Assembly: GCA_947311845.1 (NCBI GenBank)
Contig: CAMZMU010000041.1
Span: 113,667,004-113,731,003, forward strand
Source of the DNA: Poa pratensis
Taxonomy: Eukaryota > Streptophyta > Magnoliopsida > Poales > Poaceae
Direction of reading: 5' to 3'
DNA length: 64,000 nucleotides
A program made the position numbers and the translations under genes. Numbering within the stretch: the first letter of the stretch is position 1; the number at the start of each line of letters is the position of its first letter. The notes beneath the pieces are model-generated. The model made no database searches and was not told where the DNA came from. It saw nothing but the letters and a program-made list of their open reading frames with translations. This document shows, piece after piece, positions 21,890-32,864 of the stretch.

Positions 21890-23515
21890 ACCATGGATGC
21901 AACTTTAGCACTAGAAACATTAACAATTGCAAGTTGTTCATTAACAAAGCTATCATTAATAGGAATAGGATCATCAGGTATATTTTCCATTCTAGAAAGA
22001 TGATCAGCTACTTGATTATCTTCCCCTTTCCTATCAACAATGTGTAAATCAAATTCTTGCAATAGAAGTACCCATCTTATTAATCTAGGCTTAGCATCTT
22101 TCTTATGCATTAAGTATTTAATGGCAGAATGATCAGTATGCAATGTGACTTTCGAATCAGTAATATAAGGTCTAAACTTGTCACAAGCAAATAGCACTGC
22201 TAAAAATTCTTTTTCAGTTGTGGCATAATTCCTTTGAGCAGCATCAAGTGTTCTACTAGCATAATAAATGACATTCAGTTTCTTATCAACACGTTGGCCC
22301 AAAACAGCCCCAACTGCATAATCACTAGCATCACACATAATTTCAAAAGGCAATTTCCAATCAGGAGGTTGAATAATAGGAGCACTTATTAAAGCATTCT
22401 TCAAAATATTAAAGGACTCAATGCAATCATCATTAAAAGAGAAAGGAACATCCTTTTGCAAAAGATTGGTTAGGGTTTTGATATTTTGGAGAAATCTTTA
22501 ATAAACCTACGATAAAAACCTGCATGCCCAAGAAAACTTCTTATACCTTTGATGTCCCTTGGGTATGGCAGCTTTTCAATAGCTTCTATCTTTGCTGGGT
22601 CAACTTCTATTCCTTTTCCAGAAATCTTATGCCCAAGAACAATACCTTCAGTAACCATGAAGTGACACTTCTCCCAGTTTAAAACTAAGTGTTGGTCTTC
22701 ACAACGCTGCAAAACTTTGTTAAGGTTGAACAAGCAATTATCGAAGGAAGTACCATACACAGAAAAATCATCCATAAAGACTTCCATTATCTTTTCAATA
22801 TAATCAGCAAATATAGCATTCATGCATCTTTGAAAAGTAGCAGGAGCATTACATAACCGAATGGCATTCTCCTATAAGCAAATGTACCATATGGGCAAGT
22901 AAAAGTGGTCTTTTCTTGATCATCCTTATGGACAGGAATTTGTGAGAAACCTGAATAACCATCTAAATAACAAAAGTGAGAGTGTTTAGATAACCTTTCT
23001 AACATTTGATCAATAAATGGCAATGGGTAATGATCTTTACGAGTTGCTTTATTTAACTTCCTGAAATCAATACACATCCTATAACCAACAACAGTACGTT
23101 GAGCCACAAGTTCATCCTCATCATTTGGAACAACAGTCATTCCACCCTTTTTAGGAACACAATGAACTGGACTAACCCACTTACTATCAGCTATGGGATA
23201 AATGATACCAGCTTCAATAAGTCTTATTACCTCTTTCCTTACCACTTCCTTCATTTTTGGATGGAGACGGCGTTGATAATCAACAACAGGTTTTGCATCC
23301 TCTTCCAAATTAATTTTATGCATACATAGAGCTGGGCTTATACCTTTAAGATCATCAAGAGAGTATCCAATGGCTGGTCGGTGAGCTTTAAGCACATCAA
23401 GTAATTTCTCTTCTTCTTCAGCTGAAAGGTTAGCACTAATAATGACAGGATATATGCTCTTCTCATCCAAATATGCATATTTCAGATTTGTAGGCAAAGG
23501 TTTAATTCAAAGCTA
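21859..23515 (-). pseudogene. Reverse transcriptase-RNase H of element C (Athila)
   Basis: The RT N-terminal half lies at 22820-23497 (KKGGMTVVPNDEDEL, YRMCIDFRKLNKATRKDHYP, MPFGY). It is separated by a frameshift near 22822 from the half with the polymerase motif FMDD (22470-22823). RNase H follows after another frameshift near 22465 ([36 protein letters not shown]; to 21859). Sequence and order are those of Gypsy/Athila pol. Lesions are few relative to length, consistent with moderate age. Confidence 0.92.
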
Positions 23516-23729
23516 GGATCCCCTTTAGGTGGTGGTAGCACTCCTAAATTATCAGGTGGGATATGCAATTGTAATTGTGGTGGTTGTTGCCATAATATTT
23601 GTTCTAAAGCATCCTTTTCCTCATCATTAAATGGTTCATCTTGATTAAGCATATAACGTTCTACAACATCTGTTGAAGCTACAGCTATATGTGCAAGAGT
23701 TTCAATTATATCTTCAGAAATTGGCTCTT

Positions 23730-24286
23730 TCACAACATGTTTATCAGCAAATTTGGAAAATTGAACTCAAGTTTTTCACCAGCACATTTAATAAACACTT
23801 TCTCTTTAGGCAAATTAATTTCAGCACCAACAGTGTTTAAGAAAGGTCTACCAAAAATGATAGGACAAAAAGAATCTTGAGGACAACCAAGCACAATAAA
23901 ATCAGCAGGATATTTTATTTTGCCAACCAATACTTCAACATCTCTAACAATTCCAAATGGACTAATATAATCTTTATTAGCAAGTTGAATTGTCATACCT
24001 GTCTCTTCCATAATGATAGGATCAATATCAGGCTTGATTTCAAGATAAAGAGAATATGGAATGACACTAATACTTGCTCCAATATCACATAGACCATGAT
24101 AACTTTGGCTGAATTACCTTTTATGACCTTAGTAGCATCTTCACATAAATAAACATCAACAGGGTCTTCTTCATTTAATTGTTTGATAATTGAAATTTGA
24201 CTCTTGACTTCCACCTGTTCATAAGGCTGAGAACATCTTCTGTTACTCTTGTTAGTAACAGCAATAAGTAAATTCTCCTTAACTTG
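23730..24286 (-). pseudogene. Gag C-terminal tail and protease of element C
   Basis: This is the part of element C left of the element D insertion. It continues the gag/protease reading from 37361: a linker (NEEDPVDVYLCEDATKVI), then a frameshift near 24000 and the protease C-terminal half (FIVLGCPQDSFCPIIFGRPF). The protease active site lies in the frameshifted zone and is not readable in one frame. A spacer reading (23482-23733) joins it to RT. Confidence 0.8.
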
Positions 24287-25247
24287 TGATGTAGCCCGAC
24301 ATACGACCATCACCATGTCAAGTACTCCAACACATCCCGAGTCACAATGGACCTCAAAGGTGAACTCCTTCCACTATGTGATTCACTATATGTCACCTTT
24401 GGATGTTATACTACTTAACCATTATCCCTGCGTATTGCTAGTCATGACGGTTACGAGTCCACGGGAAGATGGCCAAGACGCAAGAGGAATGGAGTCCGAC
24501 AAGATGGTGGCTTGGAAAAGGAGAAGGAAGAAGAAACTACATCAGGCGGTACTACCGGACTCGCCCCGGTACTACCGCCCGGACCAGCCGCCTGACATGA
24601 CCCCTGACGAAGAGGCAGTCTGCACCGGTACTACCGCGTCCTCCGCCCCGGAACTACCGCCACATGCCGGCGTGGTACTACCACGACCACTACTGCGTCC
24701 ACTACCGCATCTCCCAGGAGCTACTGGACTCGCGGCCGATCTTTCCAGGAAGTACCGCCCCGGAGCCCGGTACTACCGCACGCCCGGTACTACCGAGGCG
24801 GGCGAGCCTGCGTGCTGAAAATGTCCCTGTGCCTTGTAATCTTATCCACCCACCTACCCCTTTAGTCAACACTATAAATAGGCACCCCTTGGCTAGATCT
24901 AGGGATAGACTATGTTTTGAGATTAGAGTAGAGTTGTGCTCCCCACCTCAAGACGGTCTCCTTCCCCCCCTTGCGGGGATGGTTCCTCCCCTTGTGGAGA
25001 AGATCCCCTTGTGGATTCAAGACCTCTACTTGTAGTTTGACTACTTGCCAATCTTTCATCCTCGGGTGACTTTATTGGATCGGTTTGGTTGACCGTTGGA
25101 GAAACAACCACCCAAGATCCCTTCTTGTATCTACTTGCCGATCTCCCACCTTCGTGTGGATTCTATTGGGCCGGTTGGACCGACCGGTAAGGGAAATGGT
25201 TCTTGTATCGTGTGTGTTCTTGTGTTCGGGGCGTTCTCCTTGGTGTT
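24287..25247 (+). repeat. 5' LTR of element D, first segment
   Basis: It matches 36346 onward. A stretch of roughly 36 bp near 24540-24580, made of GGTACTACCG-type repeats, is extra compared with the 3' LTR. The TATA box ACTATAAATAGGC lies at 24871-24883. It is interrupted at 25247 by element E, whose TSD is GTGTT. Confidence 0.9.
24871..24883 (+). promoter_or_regulatory. TATA box of element D 5' LTR
   Basis: ACTATAAATAGGC is a textbook plant TATA context. The same sequence is at 36883-36895 in the 3' LTR. It divides U3 from R, with a transcription start expected about 30 bp downstream. Confidence 0.7.
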
Positions 25248-26567
25248 TGATGTCTACGTGTGCTTCTATTCTTGTAGACAGTGTTGGGCCTCCAAGAGCA
25301 GAGGTTTGTAGAACAGCAACAAGTTTCCCTTAAGTGAATCACCCAAGGTTTATCGAACTCAGGGAGGTAGAGGTCAAAGATATCCCTCTCAAGCAACCCT
25401 GCAATTAAGATACAAGAAGTCTCTTGTGTCCCCAACACACCTAATACACTTGTCAGATGTATATGTGCACTAGTTCGGCGAAGAGATAGTGAAATACAAG
25501 TGATATGGATGATTACAAGTAGTAATTGCAATCTGGAATAAAAATGGCAGCAAGCAAACATGAAGCAGAACTTGATGTAAACGGTGTTTCAATGCTTAGA
25601 AACAAGGCCTAGGGATCATACTTTCACTAGTGGACACTCTCAACAATGATCTCATAACTGAATAAGTAAAAGCTACTCTTAAACACTCTCTTGTTGGATA
25701 ACAAACACCATTCATTGTGTAGGGCTACAAAAGCACACCTCAAGCCGGAGTAAACAAGCTCCACAACGTCATAAAGGAATCACACACGGTGCACACACTA
25801 TCACCTTTACACCGTGGAGAGTACCGGAGTTCATATTAAAGTAACCTCTAGAGTGGCATAATTGACAAAGAGTAGCATCTACATATTCAACTAGATTACA
25901 AAGCTCATGATCACATAAAGATCACACCATGGGAGAGAGAGATGAACCACATAGCTACCGGTAGAGCCCTCAGCCTCGGGGGAGAACTACTCCCTCCTCA
26001 TCATGGGAGTCAGCAGCGGCGATGAAGATGGCGGTGGTGTCGATGGAGATGACTCTGGGGGTAATTCCCCGTCCCGGCGGCGTGCCGGAACAGAGACTTC
26101 TGTCCCCCGAAACTTGTCGTCGATGGCGGCGGCGCTGCGGAACTCTTCGTGGAATATGGCTTGGTCTTTTAGGGTTTTCGCGTCTGAGGGAATAAATAGG
26201 CGAAGGGGCAACGTCGGTGGAGGCTCGAGGGGCCCACACCACCTGCTGGCGCGGCAAGGGGGCCCACCGCGCCGAGGTGTGGTTTGGCCACCTCGGCGCC
26301 CTCCTTTGTCTTTCCTTCGGACTCCGTGACGGTGCTGGAAAAATAGGGACGTGGCCTTTTGTTTCGTGCAATTCCGAGAATATTCGCAGAAGTACTTTTC
26401 TGAAACCAAAAACAGCAGAAAACAGGGAACTGGCACTGTGGCATCTTGTTAATAGGTTAGTCCCAGAAAATGCATAAAAGTGATATGAAGCGTATATAAA
26501 ACATGTAGCAATTGGTATAATATAAGCATGGAACATCAGAAATTATGGATACGTTGGAGACGTATCA
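25248..26567 (-). repeat. 3' LTR of element E (1,320 bp)
   Basis: It starts TGATGTCTACGTG and ends GGAGACGTATCA. A GC-rich hairpin with 11-bp arms (26269-26279 and 26289-26299) lies about 75 bp upstream, on the minus strand, of the TATA-like CCTATTTATTCC at 26189-26200. Confidence 0.92.
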
Positions 26568-29124
26568 AGCATCCCCAAGCTTAGTTCTACTCGTCCTCGA
26601 GTAGGTAAAACGATAACAACAAATAATTTCTGAGGAGACATGCTTTCACACAATCTTGATCAATATATTGCAAGGCTCATGTCATGAATGAAGTGACTCA
26701 AAGCAATGATCTATTGTTTGCTAACAAATAGATAAAGAGTAAACAATGAATCATATAAGCAAAAACTTTTCATGAATAGTACTTTCAAGACAAGCATCAA
26801 AAAGTTTTGCATAAGAGGTAACTCATAAAGCAATAGATTCAAAGCAAAAGGCATTGAAGCAACACAAAGGATGATTAAGTTTCAGCAATTGCTTTCAACT
26901 TGTGTAACATGTATATCTCATGGATAGTTGTCAACATAAAGCAATATAACAAGTGCAATAAGTAAATATGTAAGAATCAATGCACACAAAGTTGACACAA
27001 GTGTTTGCTTCTAAGATAGAAAGGAGTAGGTAAACTGACTCAACATAAAGTAAAAGATAGGCCCTTCGCAGAGGGAAGCAGGGCTTAAATCATGTGCTAG
27101 AGCTTTTCAAGTTTTCAAAAGCATATAGAGAGCATAAAGTAAGTATTTGAGAGGTGTTTGTTGTTGTCAACGAATGGTAGTGGGTACTCTAACTACCTTG
27201 TCAACCAGACTTTCAAGAGCGGCTCCCATGAAGGACGGTATCTCTACCAGCAAGGTAGATCATCCCTCTTCTCTTTTGTTTACACATGTATTTTAGTTTC
27301 ATTATTGATGACACTCCTCCCAACCTTTTGCTTTCACAAGCCATGGCTAACCGAATCCTCGGGTGCCTTCCAACTTTCACATACCATGGAGGAGTGTCTA
27401 TTTGCAAAATTAAGTTGCTTACTGATAAATCAGGGCAAAACATGTGAAGAGAATTATTAATGAAGGTTGTAATTAATCGGGACTGGGCACCCCATTTGCC
27501 AGCTCTTTTTGCAAGTTATTGGAGTCTGTCAGAAGTAAATGACAAGATCGAAAGATAAAACACCACATACTTCCTCATGAGCTATAAAACATTGACACAA
27601 ATAATGAGTAATAAAGTTTTGAATAGTTTAAAGGTAGCACATGAAGTATTTACTTGGAATGGCAGGAAATACCACATAGTAGGTAGGTATGGTGGACACA
27701 AATGACATGGGTTTTGGCTCAAGGTTTGGATGCACGAGAAGCATTCCCTCTCAGTACAGAGTTTAGGCTAGCAAGGTTGTTTGAAGCAAACACAAGTATA
27801 AACCGGTACAGCAAGACTTAAATAAAAACATATTGCAAGTATTATAAAACTCTACACCGTCTTCCTTGTTGCTCAAACATTTTACCAGAAAATATCTAGA
27901 CCTTAGAGAAAACAAATATACATCACAAGTCTCAACAAGCTCTACAGTAGTTCTCCACTACTAGGCTTTAACTACATGATGCAAGAGCTTAAACGTGATC
28001 TACTTGAGAGCTCAAAACAATTGCAAAGCATCAAATCAAAACAAGACAATGATCTACAAGAATGCATATGTCTTTCCAATACCAACTACTACATGTAGTA
28101 TTTTCTTTCTTCCAAACAAACACCAATTAATTTATTTAAATATAAACTCTCCAAATGATAATATAATGCAGCAAGAGAGTATTTATAAACAAGTGCTAAC
28201 AGCTCGAAGAGATGCATGAAAAACAGGAGCTAAAAGCACTGCAGTAGCTAGTTAAGAATACTCAACAAATATAAGCGAAGAACATGAGTATTCACATGAA
28301 AAAGCGGAGCGTGTCTCTCTCCCACACAAGGATTGCTAGGATCCGAATTTATTCAAACAAAAATAAAAACACACAGACGCTCCAATAAAATATAGTTTCA
28401 CTAGAGATGACCTGATAAGTTTGTTGATGAAGAAGGGGATGCCTTGGGCATCCCCAAGCTTAGACACTTGAGTCTTCTTGAAATATGGAGGGATGAACCA
28501 CGGGGGCATCTCCAAGCTTAGGCTTTTCACTCTTCTTGATCATATAATATCATCCTTCTCTCTTGATCCTCGAAAACTTCCTTCACACCAAACTCGAAAT
28601 AGTTCTCATTAGAGGGTTAGTGCATAATTAAAAATTCACATGTTCTGTGATGATACAATCATTCCTAAAGCTTCTGGACATTAGCTACAGCCACCAATGC
28701 TTTGTGGAGCAAAGAAATCCACTTAAAACATCGTAAAAGAGCGAATGCAAAACAAAAGGCAGAATCTGTCAAAAACAGAACAGTCCGTGAAGACGAATTT
28801 TTTCGAGGCACTTAAGTTGCTCAGATGGATCTGGCCTAAAATAATGAAAGTTGCGTACATATCTCAGGAATATGCGTGATTTTTCTCAGAATTTTTTTAA
28901 TTTTCTACAGGGAGATAAGCTCAAATCCGTGACAGCTAAAATCTGTCACTGCGCAGAAATCCAAATCTTGCATCAACTTTCAATAAAGAACTTTACTTGG
29001 CACAACAATGCAATAAAATAAAGATACAAAGGAGTTGCTACAGAAGTAACAAATACCTTGACTCAAAGAAAACAAAAATAACAGAAAATAAAAACAATGG
29101 GTTGTCTCCCATAAGCGCTTTTCT
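26568..29124 (-). other. Non-coding 3' internal region of element E
   Basis: This is 2.6 kb of AT-rich sequence without a credible coding frame. The polypurine tract (AAGCTTGGGGATGCT on the minus strand) abuts the LTR and the palindrome ACTCGAGGACGAGT is at 26589-26602. Further PPT-like copies occur at 28452-28462 and, with one change, at 28510-28520. Confidence 0.75.
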
Positions 29125-29994
29125 TTAAAGCCTTTTAGCTAGGCATGAAAATTTTGATGATGCTCTCGTATGTATAAGAGTTGAATATAAGAGAGCATAG
29201 GAAAGCAAATACCAAACACATTTAAGTCTAACCCACTTCCTATGCAAAGGAATCTTGTAGGAAAATAAATCAATGAAGCTCAAAGTGACTAGCATAGGAA
29301 GGCAAAACAAGTGCAACTTCAAAAATTTCAACAAAAAGAGAGGATATTTAATAACATGAAGATTTCTATAACCATATTTTCCTCTCTCAAAATAATTATC
29401 AGTAGCATCATTAATAAACTCAACAATATAGCTATCACATAGAGCATTCTTATCATGATCCACATGCATAAAAGTATCATTACTCTCCACATAAGCATAA
29501 ACAATATCATTAGTAATAGTGAGAGTAAAAGTATCACATCCATCACTGTAATCATCATAAATAGGAGGCATAGAATTATCATAATGAATTTTATCCTCAA
29601 TAGTAGATGGACTGAAAATATCATATTCATCATTGTAAACATCATATATAGGAGGCATATCATAATCAACATAAACTATATCCTCAATAGTAGGTGGACT
29701 GAAAATATCACAATGATTATAAACATCATATATTGGAGGCAAAGTATCATCAAAGCAAATTTCCTCCTTAAAGCTTGGGGGACTAAAAATATCATATTCA
29801 TCACAACCAGCTTCCCCAAGCTTAGAGTTTTCCATAGCATTGGCAATAATGGTGTTCAAAGAATTTATAGTAATACCATTGCTACCATCATGCAAACAAG
29901 CCTCCATAGGTTTTTTAATTTTCTCTTCAAAAGCATCATGTCCTAGCTCAAGATAAAGTTCATAAAGATCTCTAATTTTTTTGTTGTTTTCCAT
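29125..29994 (-). CDS. ORF of element E with internal peptide repeats, function unknown
   Basis: An intact 289-residue frame starts at the ATG at 29994, 83 nt inside the primer site. After an N-terminal charged helix it contains imperfect repeats of about 25-30 residues built on YDIFSPPTIED...MPPIYDDY (roughly residues 65-165). A C-terminal part follows with a hydrophobic segment (LFLLKFLKLHLFCLPML) and a basic stretch (LHRKWVRLKC). Similar ORFs are widespread in non-autonomous Triticeae Athila-type elements. No gag, protease or polymerase motif is present. The hydrophobic segment could be a membrane helix, but this is inference. Being intact in a young element fits recent mobility. Confidence 0.7.
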   Translation of the reverse strand: MENNKKIRDLYELYLELGHDAFEEKIKKPMEACLHDGSNGITINSLNTIIANAMENSKLGEAGCDEYDIFSPPSFKEEICFDDTLPPIYDVYNHCDIFSPPTIEDIVYVDYDMPPIYDVYNDEYDIFSPSTIEDKIHYDNSMPPIYDDYSDGCDTFTLTITNDIVYAYVESNDTFMHVDHDKNALCDSYIVEFINDATDNYFERGKYGYRNLHVIKYPLFLLKFLKLHLFCLPMLVTLSFIDLFSYKIPLHRKWVRLKCVWYLLSYALLYSTLIHTRASSKFSCLAKRL

Positions 29995-30076
29995 TAAGCC
30001 TAACTAGTGAAAATAAAAACAAGAAACAAAAAGATATAATTGCAGAATCTAAAGGAGATACCTTCCAACGCTTACC

Positions 30077-30094
30077 TCCCCGGCAACGGCGCCA
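30077..30094 (-). other. Primer binding site of element E
   Basis: TGGCGCCGTTGCCGGGGA on the minus strand, 10 nt inside the 5' LTR. It is identical to those in elements A and C. Confidence 0.9.
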
Positions 30095-30104
30095 GAAAAT
30101 AGCT

Positions 30105-31424
30105 TGATGTCTACGTGTGCTTCTATTCTTGTAGACAGTGTTGGGCCTCCAAGAGCAGAGGTTTGTAGAACAGCAGCAAGTTTCCCTTAAGTGAATCACC
30201 CAAGGTTTATCGAACTCAGGGAGGTAGAGGTCAAAGATATCCCTCTCAAGCAACCCTGCAATTAAGATACAAGAAGTCTCTTGTGTCCCCAACACACCTA
30301 ATACACTTGTCAGATGTATAGGTGCACTAGTTCGGCGAAGAGATAGTGAAATACAAGTGATATGGATGATTACAAGTAGTAATTGCAATCTGGAATAAAA
30401 ATGGCAGCAAGCAAACATGAAGCAGAACTTGATGTAAACGGTGTTTCAATGCTTAGAAACAAGGCCTAGGGATCATACTTTCACTAGTGGACACTCTCAA
30501 CAATGATCTCATAACTGAATAAGTAAAAGCTACTCTTAAACACTCTCTTGTTGGATAACAAACACCATTCATTGTGTAGGGCTACAAAAGCACACCTCAA
30601 GCCGGAGTAAACAAGCTCCACAACGTCATAAAGGAATCACACACGGTGCACACACTATCACCTTTACACCGTGGAGAGTACCGGAGTTCATATTAAAGTA
30701 ACCTCTAGAGTGGCATAATTGACAAAGAGTAGCATCCACATATTCAACTAGATTACAAAGCCCATGATCACATAAAGATCACACCATGGGAGAGAGAGAT
30801 GAACCACATAGCTACCGGTAGAGCCCTCAGCCTCGGGGGAGAACTACTCCCTCCTCATCATGGGAGTCAGCAGCGGCGATGAAGATGGCGGTGGTGTCGA
30901 TGGAGATGACTCCGGGGGCAATTCCCCGTCCCGGCGGCGTGCCGGAACAGAGACTTCTGTCCCCCGAAACTTGTCGTCGATGGCGGCGGCGCTGCGGAAC
31001 TCTTCGTGGAATATGGCTTGGTCTTTTAGGGTTTTCGCGTCTGAGGGAATAAATAGGCGAAGGGGCAACGTCGGTGGAGGCTCGAGGGGCCCACACCACC
31101 TGCTGGCGCGGCAAGGGGGCCCACCGTGCCGTGGTGTGGTTTGGTCACCTCGGCGCCCTCCTTCGTCTCTCCTTCGGACTCCGTGACGGTGCTGGAAAAA
31201 TAGGGACGTGGCCTTTTGTTTCGTGCAATTCCGAGAATATTCGCAGAAGTACTTTTCTGAAACCAAAAACAGCAGAAAACAGGGAACTGGCACTGTGGCA
31301 TCTTGTTAATAGGTTAGTCCCAGAAAATGCATAAAAGTGATATGAAGCGTATATAAAACATGTAGCAATTGGTATAATATAAGCATGGAACATCAGAAAT
31401 TATGGATACGTTGGAGACGTATCA
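30105..31424 (-). repeat. 5' LTR of element E (1,320 bp)
   Basis: It is the same length as its partner with no net indel. The hairpin seen at 26269-26299 is weakened here by several substitutions (for example GTGCCGTGGTG for GCGCCGAGGTG). Confidence 0.92.
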
Positions 31425-31429
31425 GTGTT

Positions 31430-31520
31430 CTTCGTGTTCCTCGTGTTCTTGAGTGTGTTCGTCTACTTCCTCCATCAATCCGTGAAGATCGGGCCACCCT
31501 AGTAGTCCCGTACTACACCA
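31430..31520 (+). repeat. 5' LTR of element D, second segment
   Basis: It resumes the element D LTR after element E and ends CGTACTACACCA at 31520, matching 37265-37355. Confidence 0.9.
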
Positions 31521-31522
31521 TA

Positions 31523-31534
31523 TGGTATCAGAGC
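31523..31534 (+). other. Primer binding site of element D (tRNA-iMet)
   Basis: TGGTATCAGAGC, complementary to the initiator methionine tRNA 3' end, begins 2 nt after the 5' LTR. Confidence 0.92.
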
Positions 31535-32864
31535 ATGGTTGCTACGGATTTGACTTGTGTTTCCACCCCCAAATCCACCAAATTTTTCTTTGATTTTGAG
31601 AAATTCAAAATTTTCCACCAAAAATATCCCCAATTTGATTTTGGACCGATCTGAGATTCGAGTGCGTTTTTGCTGGTTTTGATCCCTAGACCTATTGCTT
31701 AACTAGTTGATCTACCTTCCTTTGCGTTCCCATAGCCTAATTTCATCGATTTCCCCTCCGATTTGGCCATTTTCGAGCCATTTTTCTGCCAAGATCGCGC
31801 ATTTTCGCGTCTCGGGCACGAACAGCGACCCGACCCGGTACTACCGGACCTCGTGCGGTACTACCGCCCTTACTAAAAACTGGAATTTCTGGAATACGGT
31901 TTTGGTCATATCTTGTGCATTTGGACTCCGTTTTTGGAGTTCTTTGGCTCGTTTCGAACCTACGATCAAGGCCTTCATCACCATTGCTGTTGCTCCATAA
32001 TCCACCACCACCAAAATCTGTGGGAAGCAAGAAGCTTCTACAACAAAGGGTGAAGAACATCGACGAAAGGTACATCGCCAATCTTTACCCCTTGCCATTC
32101 CTTTGTGAGCCACACTATATCTTTGCGATTACCATGTTCTATTGAGGCTAGCTCCTGATGATTGCTTGGGCTTTGCACATTTGCACCGTGTAGTTTCCGA
32201 GCAAAAGTTGTGCGCTAGTTCATATATCATATATCTTGTGTTGGCATCAAAGAAGTGAGTGTGCAAAATAGAAAAGAGTCACAAGGGAAAAGACTCAAAA
32301 GTGAAAAGAAGCAAAAAGTGCCAAATCAAAAGAAAGAAACACCACTTGCCATATCTTGTAGGAAAGCGCAAGCTCGATGAACATCTAGTAGGTGGTGCAT
32401 TGTTGTGCAAATCTAGTAGCCCACCAATAAATTGCAATCGAGCTAGTGGCTCTCCTTGTACTTGTGCAACACGAGCTTATAGTCTTCGCTATGATCATAT
32501 GGTTATGTAGCTCACTTCTTGGTTGCATAAGTCCCATTTATCTCTCCGCGCGTGTGTTTCCTTGAACTACATTCCTGTCTTTTGAGATTGACTTGTATTT
32601 GCTTTGTGATCATCGTGGTTCTCTACTTGCTTTGACAATATCTTGGTTTCCGGTTGGTTCAATTTGCTTTCCACCTACCATACCTTCCTACCAACTTTTA
32701 AGCCGTGTGTGTTTTGGAGTTTGCTTTGGATACTTGAACACAAGCATTTTACTTTGTGATAGTTTCCCTTGGTTGTCCACGACGTCCAATACTATCTACA
32801 AGGTGAGAGGTTGTGTTCTAGTTCCTTTCCACTCCACATATATACACTTGTCTTGTGAGGTTAC
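31535..32864 (+). other. Leader region of element D
   Basis: This is 1.3 kb between primer site and first coding-like sequence, AT-rich, with no credible ORF. GGTACTACCG repeats recur near 31837-31866. A leader this long is unusual and could hold packaging signals, but nothing specific is recognisable. Confidence 0.6.

Larger units (their letters stand above)
25248..31424 (-). mobile_element. Element E: Athila-like (Sabrina-type) non-autonomous LTR retrotransposon
   Basis: Two 1,320-bp LTRs (25248-26567 and 30105-31424) differ at only about a dozen positions by eye. A perfect TSD GTGTT flanks them (25243-25247 and 31425-31429). The primer site at 30077-30094 sets minus orientation. The minus-strand LTR start TGATACGTCTCCAACGTATC is characteristic of the abundant Sabrina-type group of Triticeae; that family name is from memory. 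It is the youngest member of the nest. Its only ORF (29125-29994) has no pol domain. Confidence 0.92.

Noticed and set aside
22820..23329. Plus-strand small ORFs opposite the element C reverse transcriptase
   Set aside because: They are shadows of the minus-strand pol gene with no start context or domain.
31523..31534. tRNA-Met gene fragments at the TGGTATCAGAGC sites (also 63296-63307)
   Set aside because: Only the primer-site length is present and each lies next to an LTR, so these are primer binding sites.
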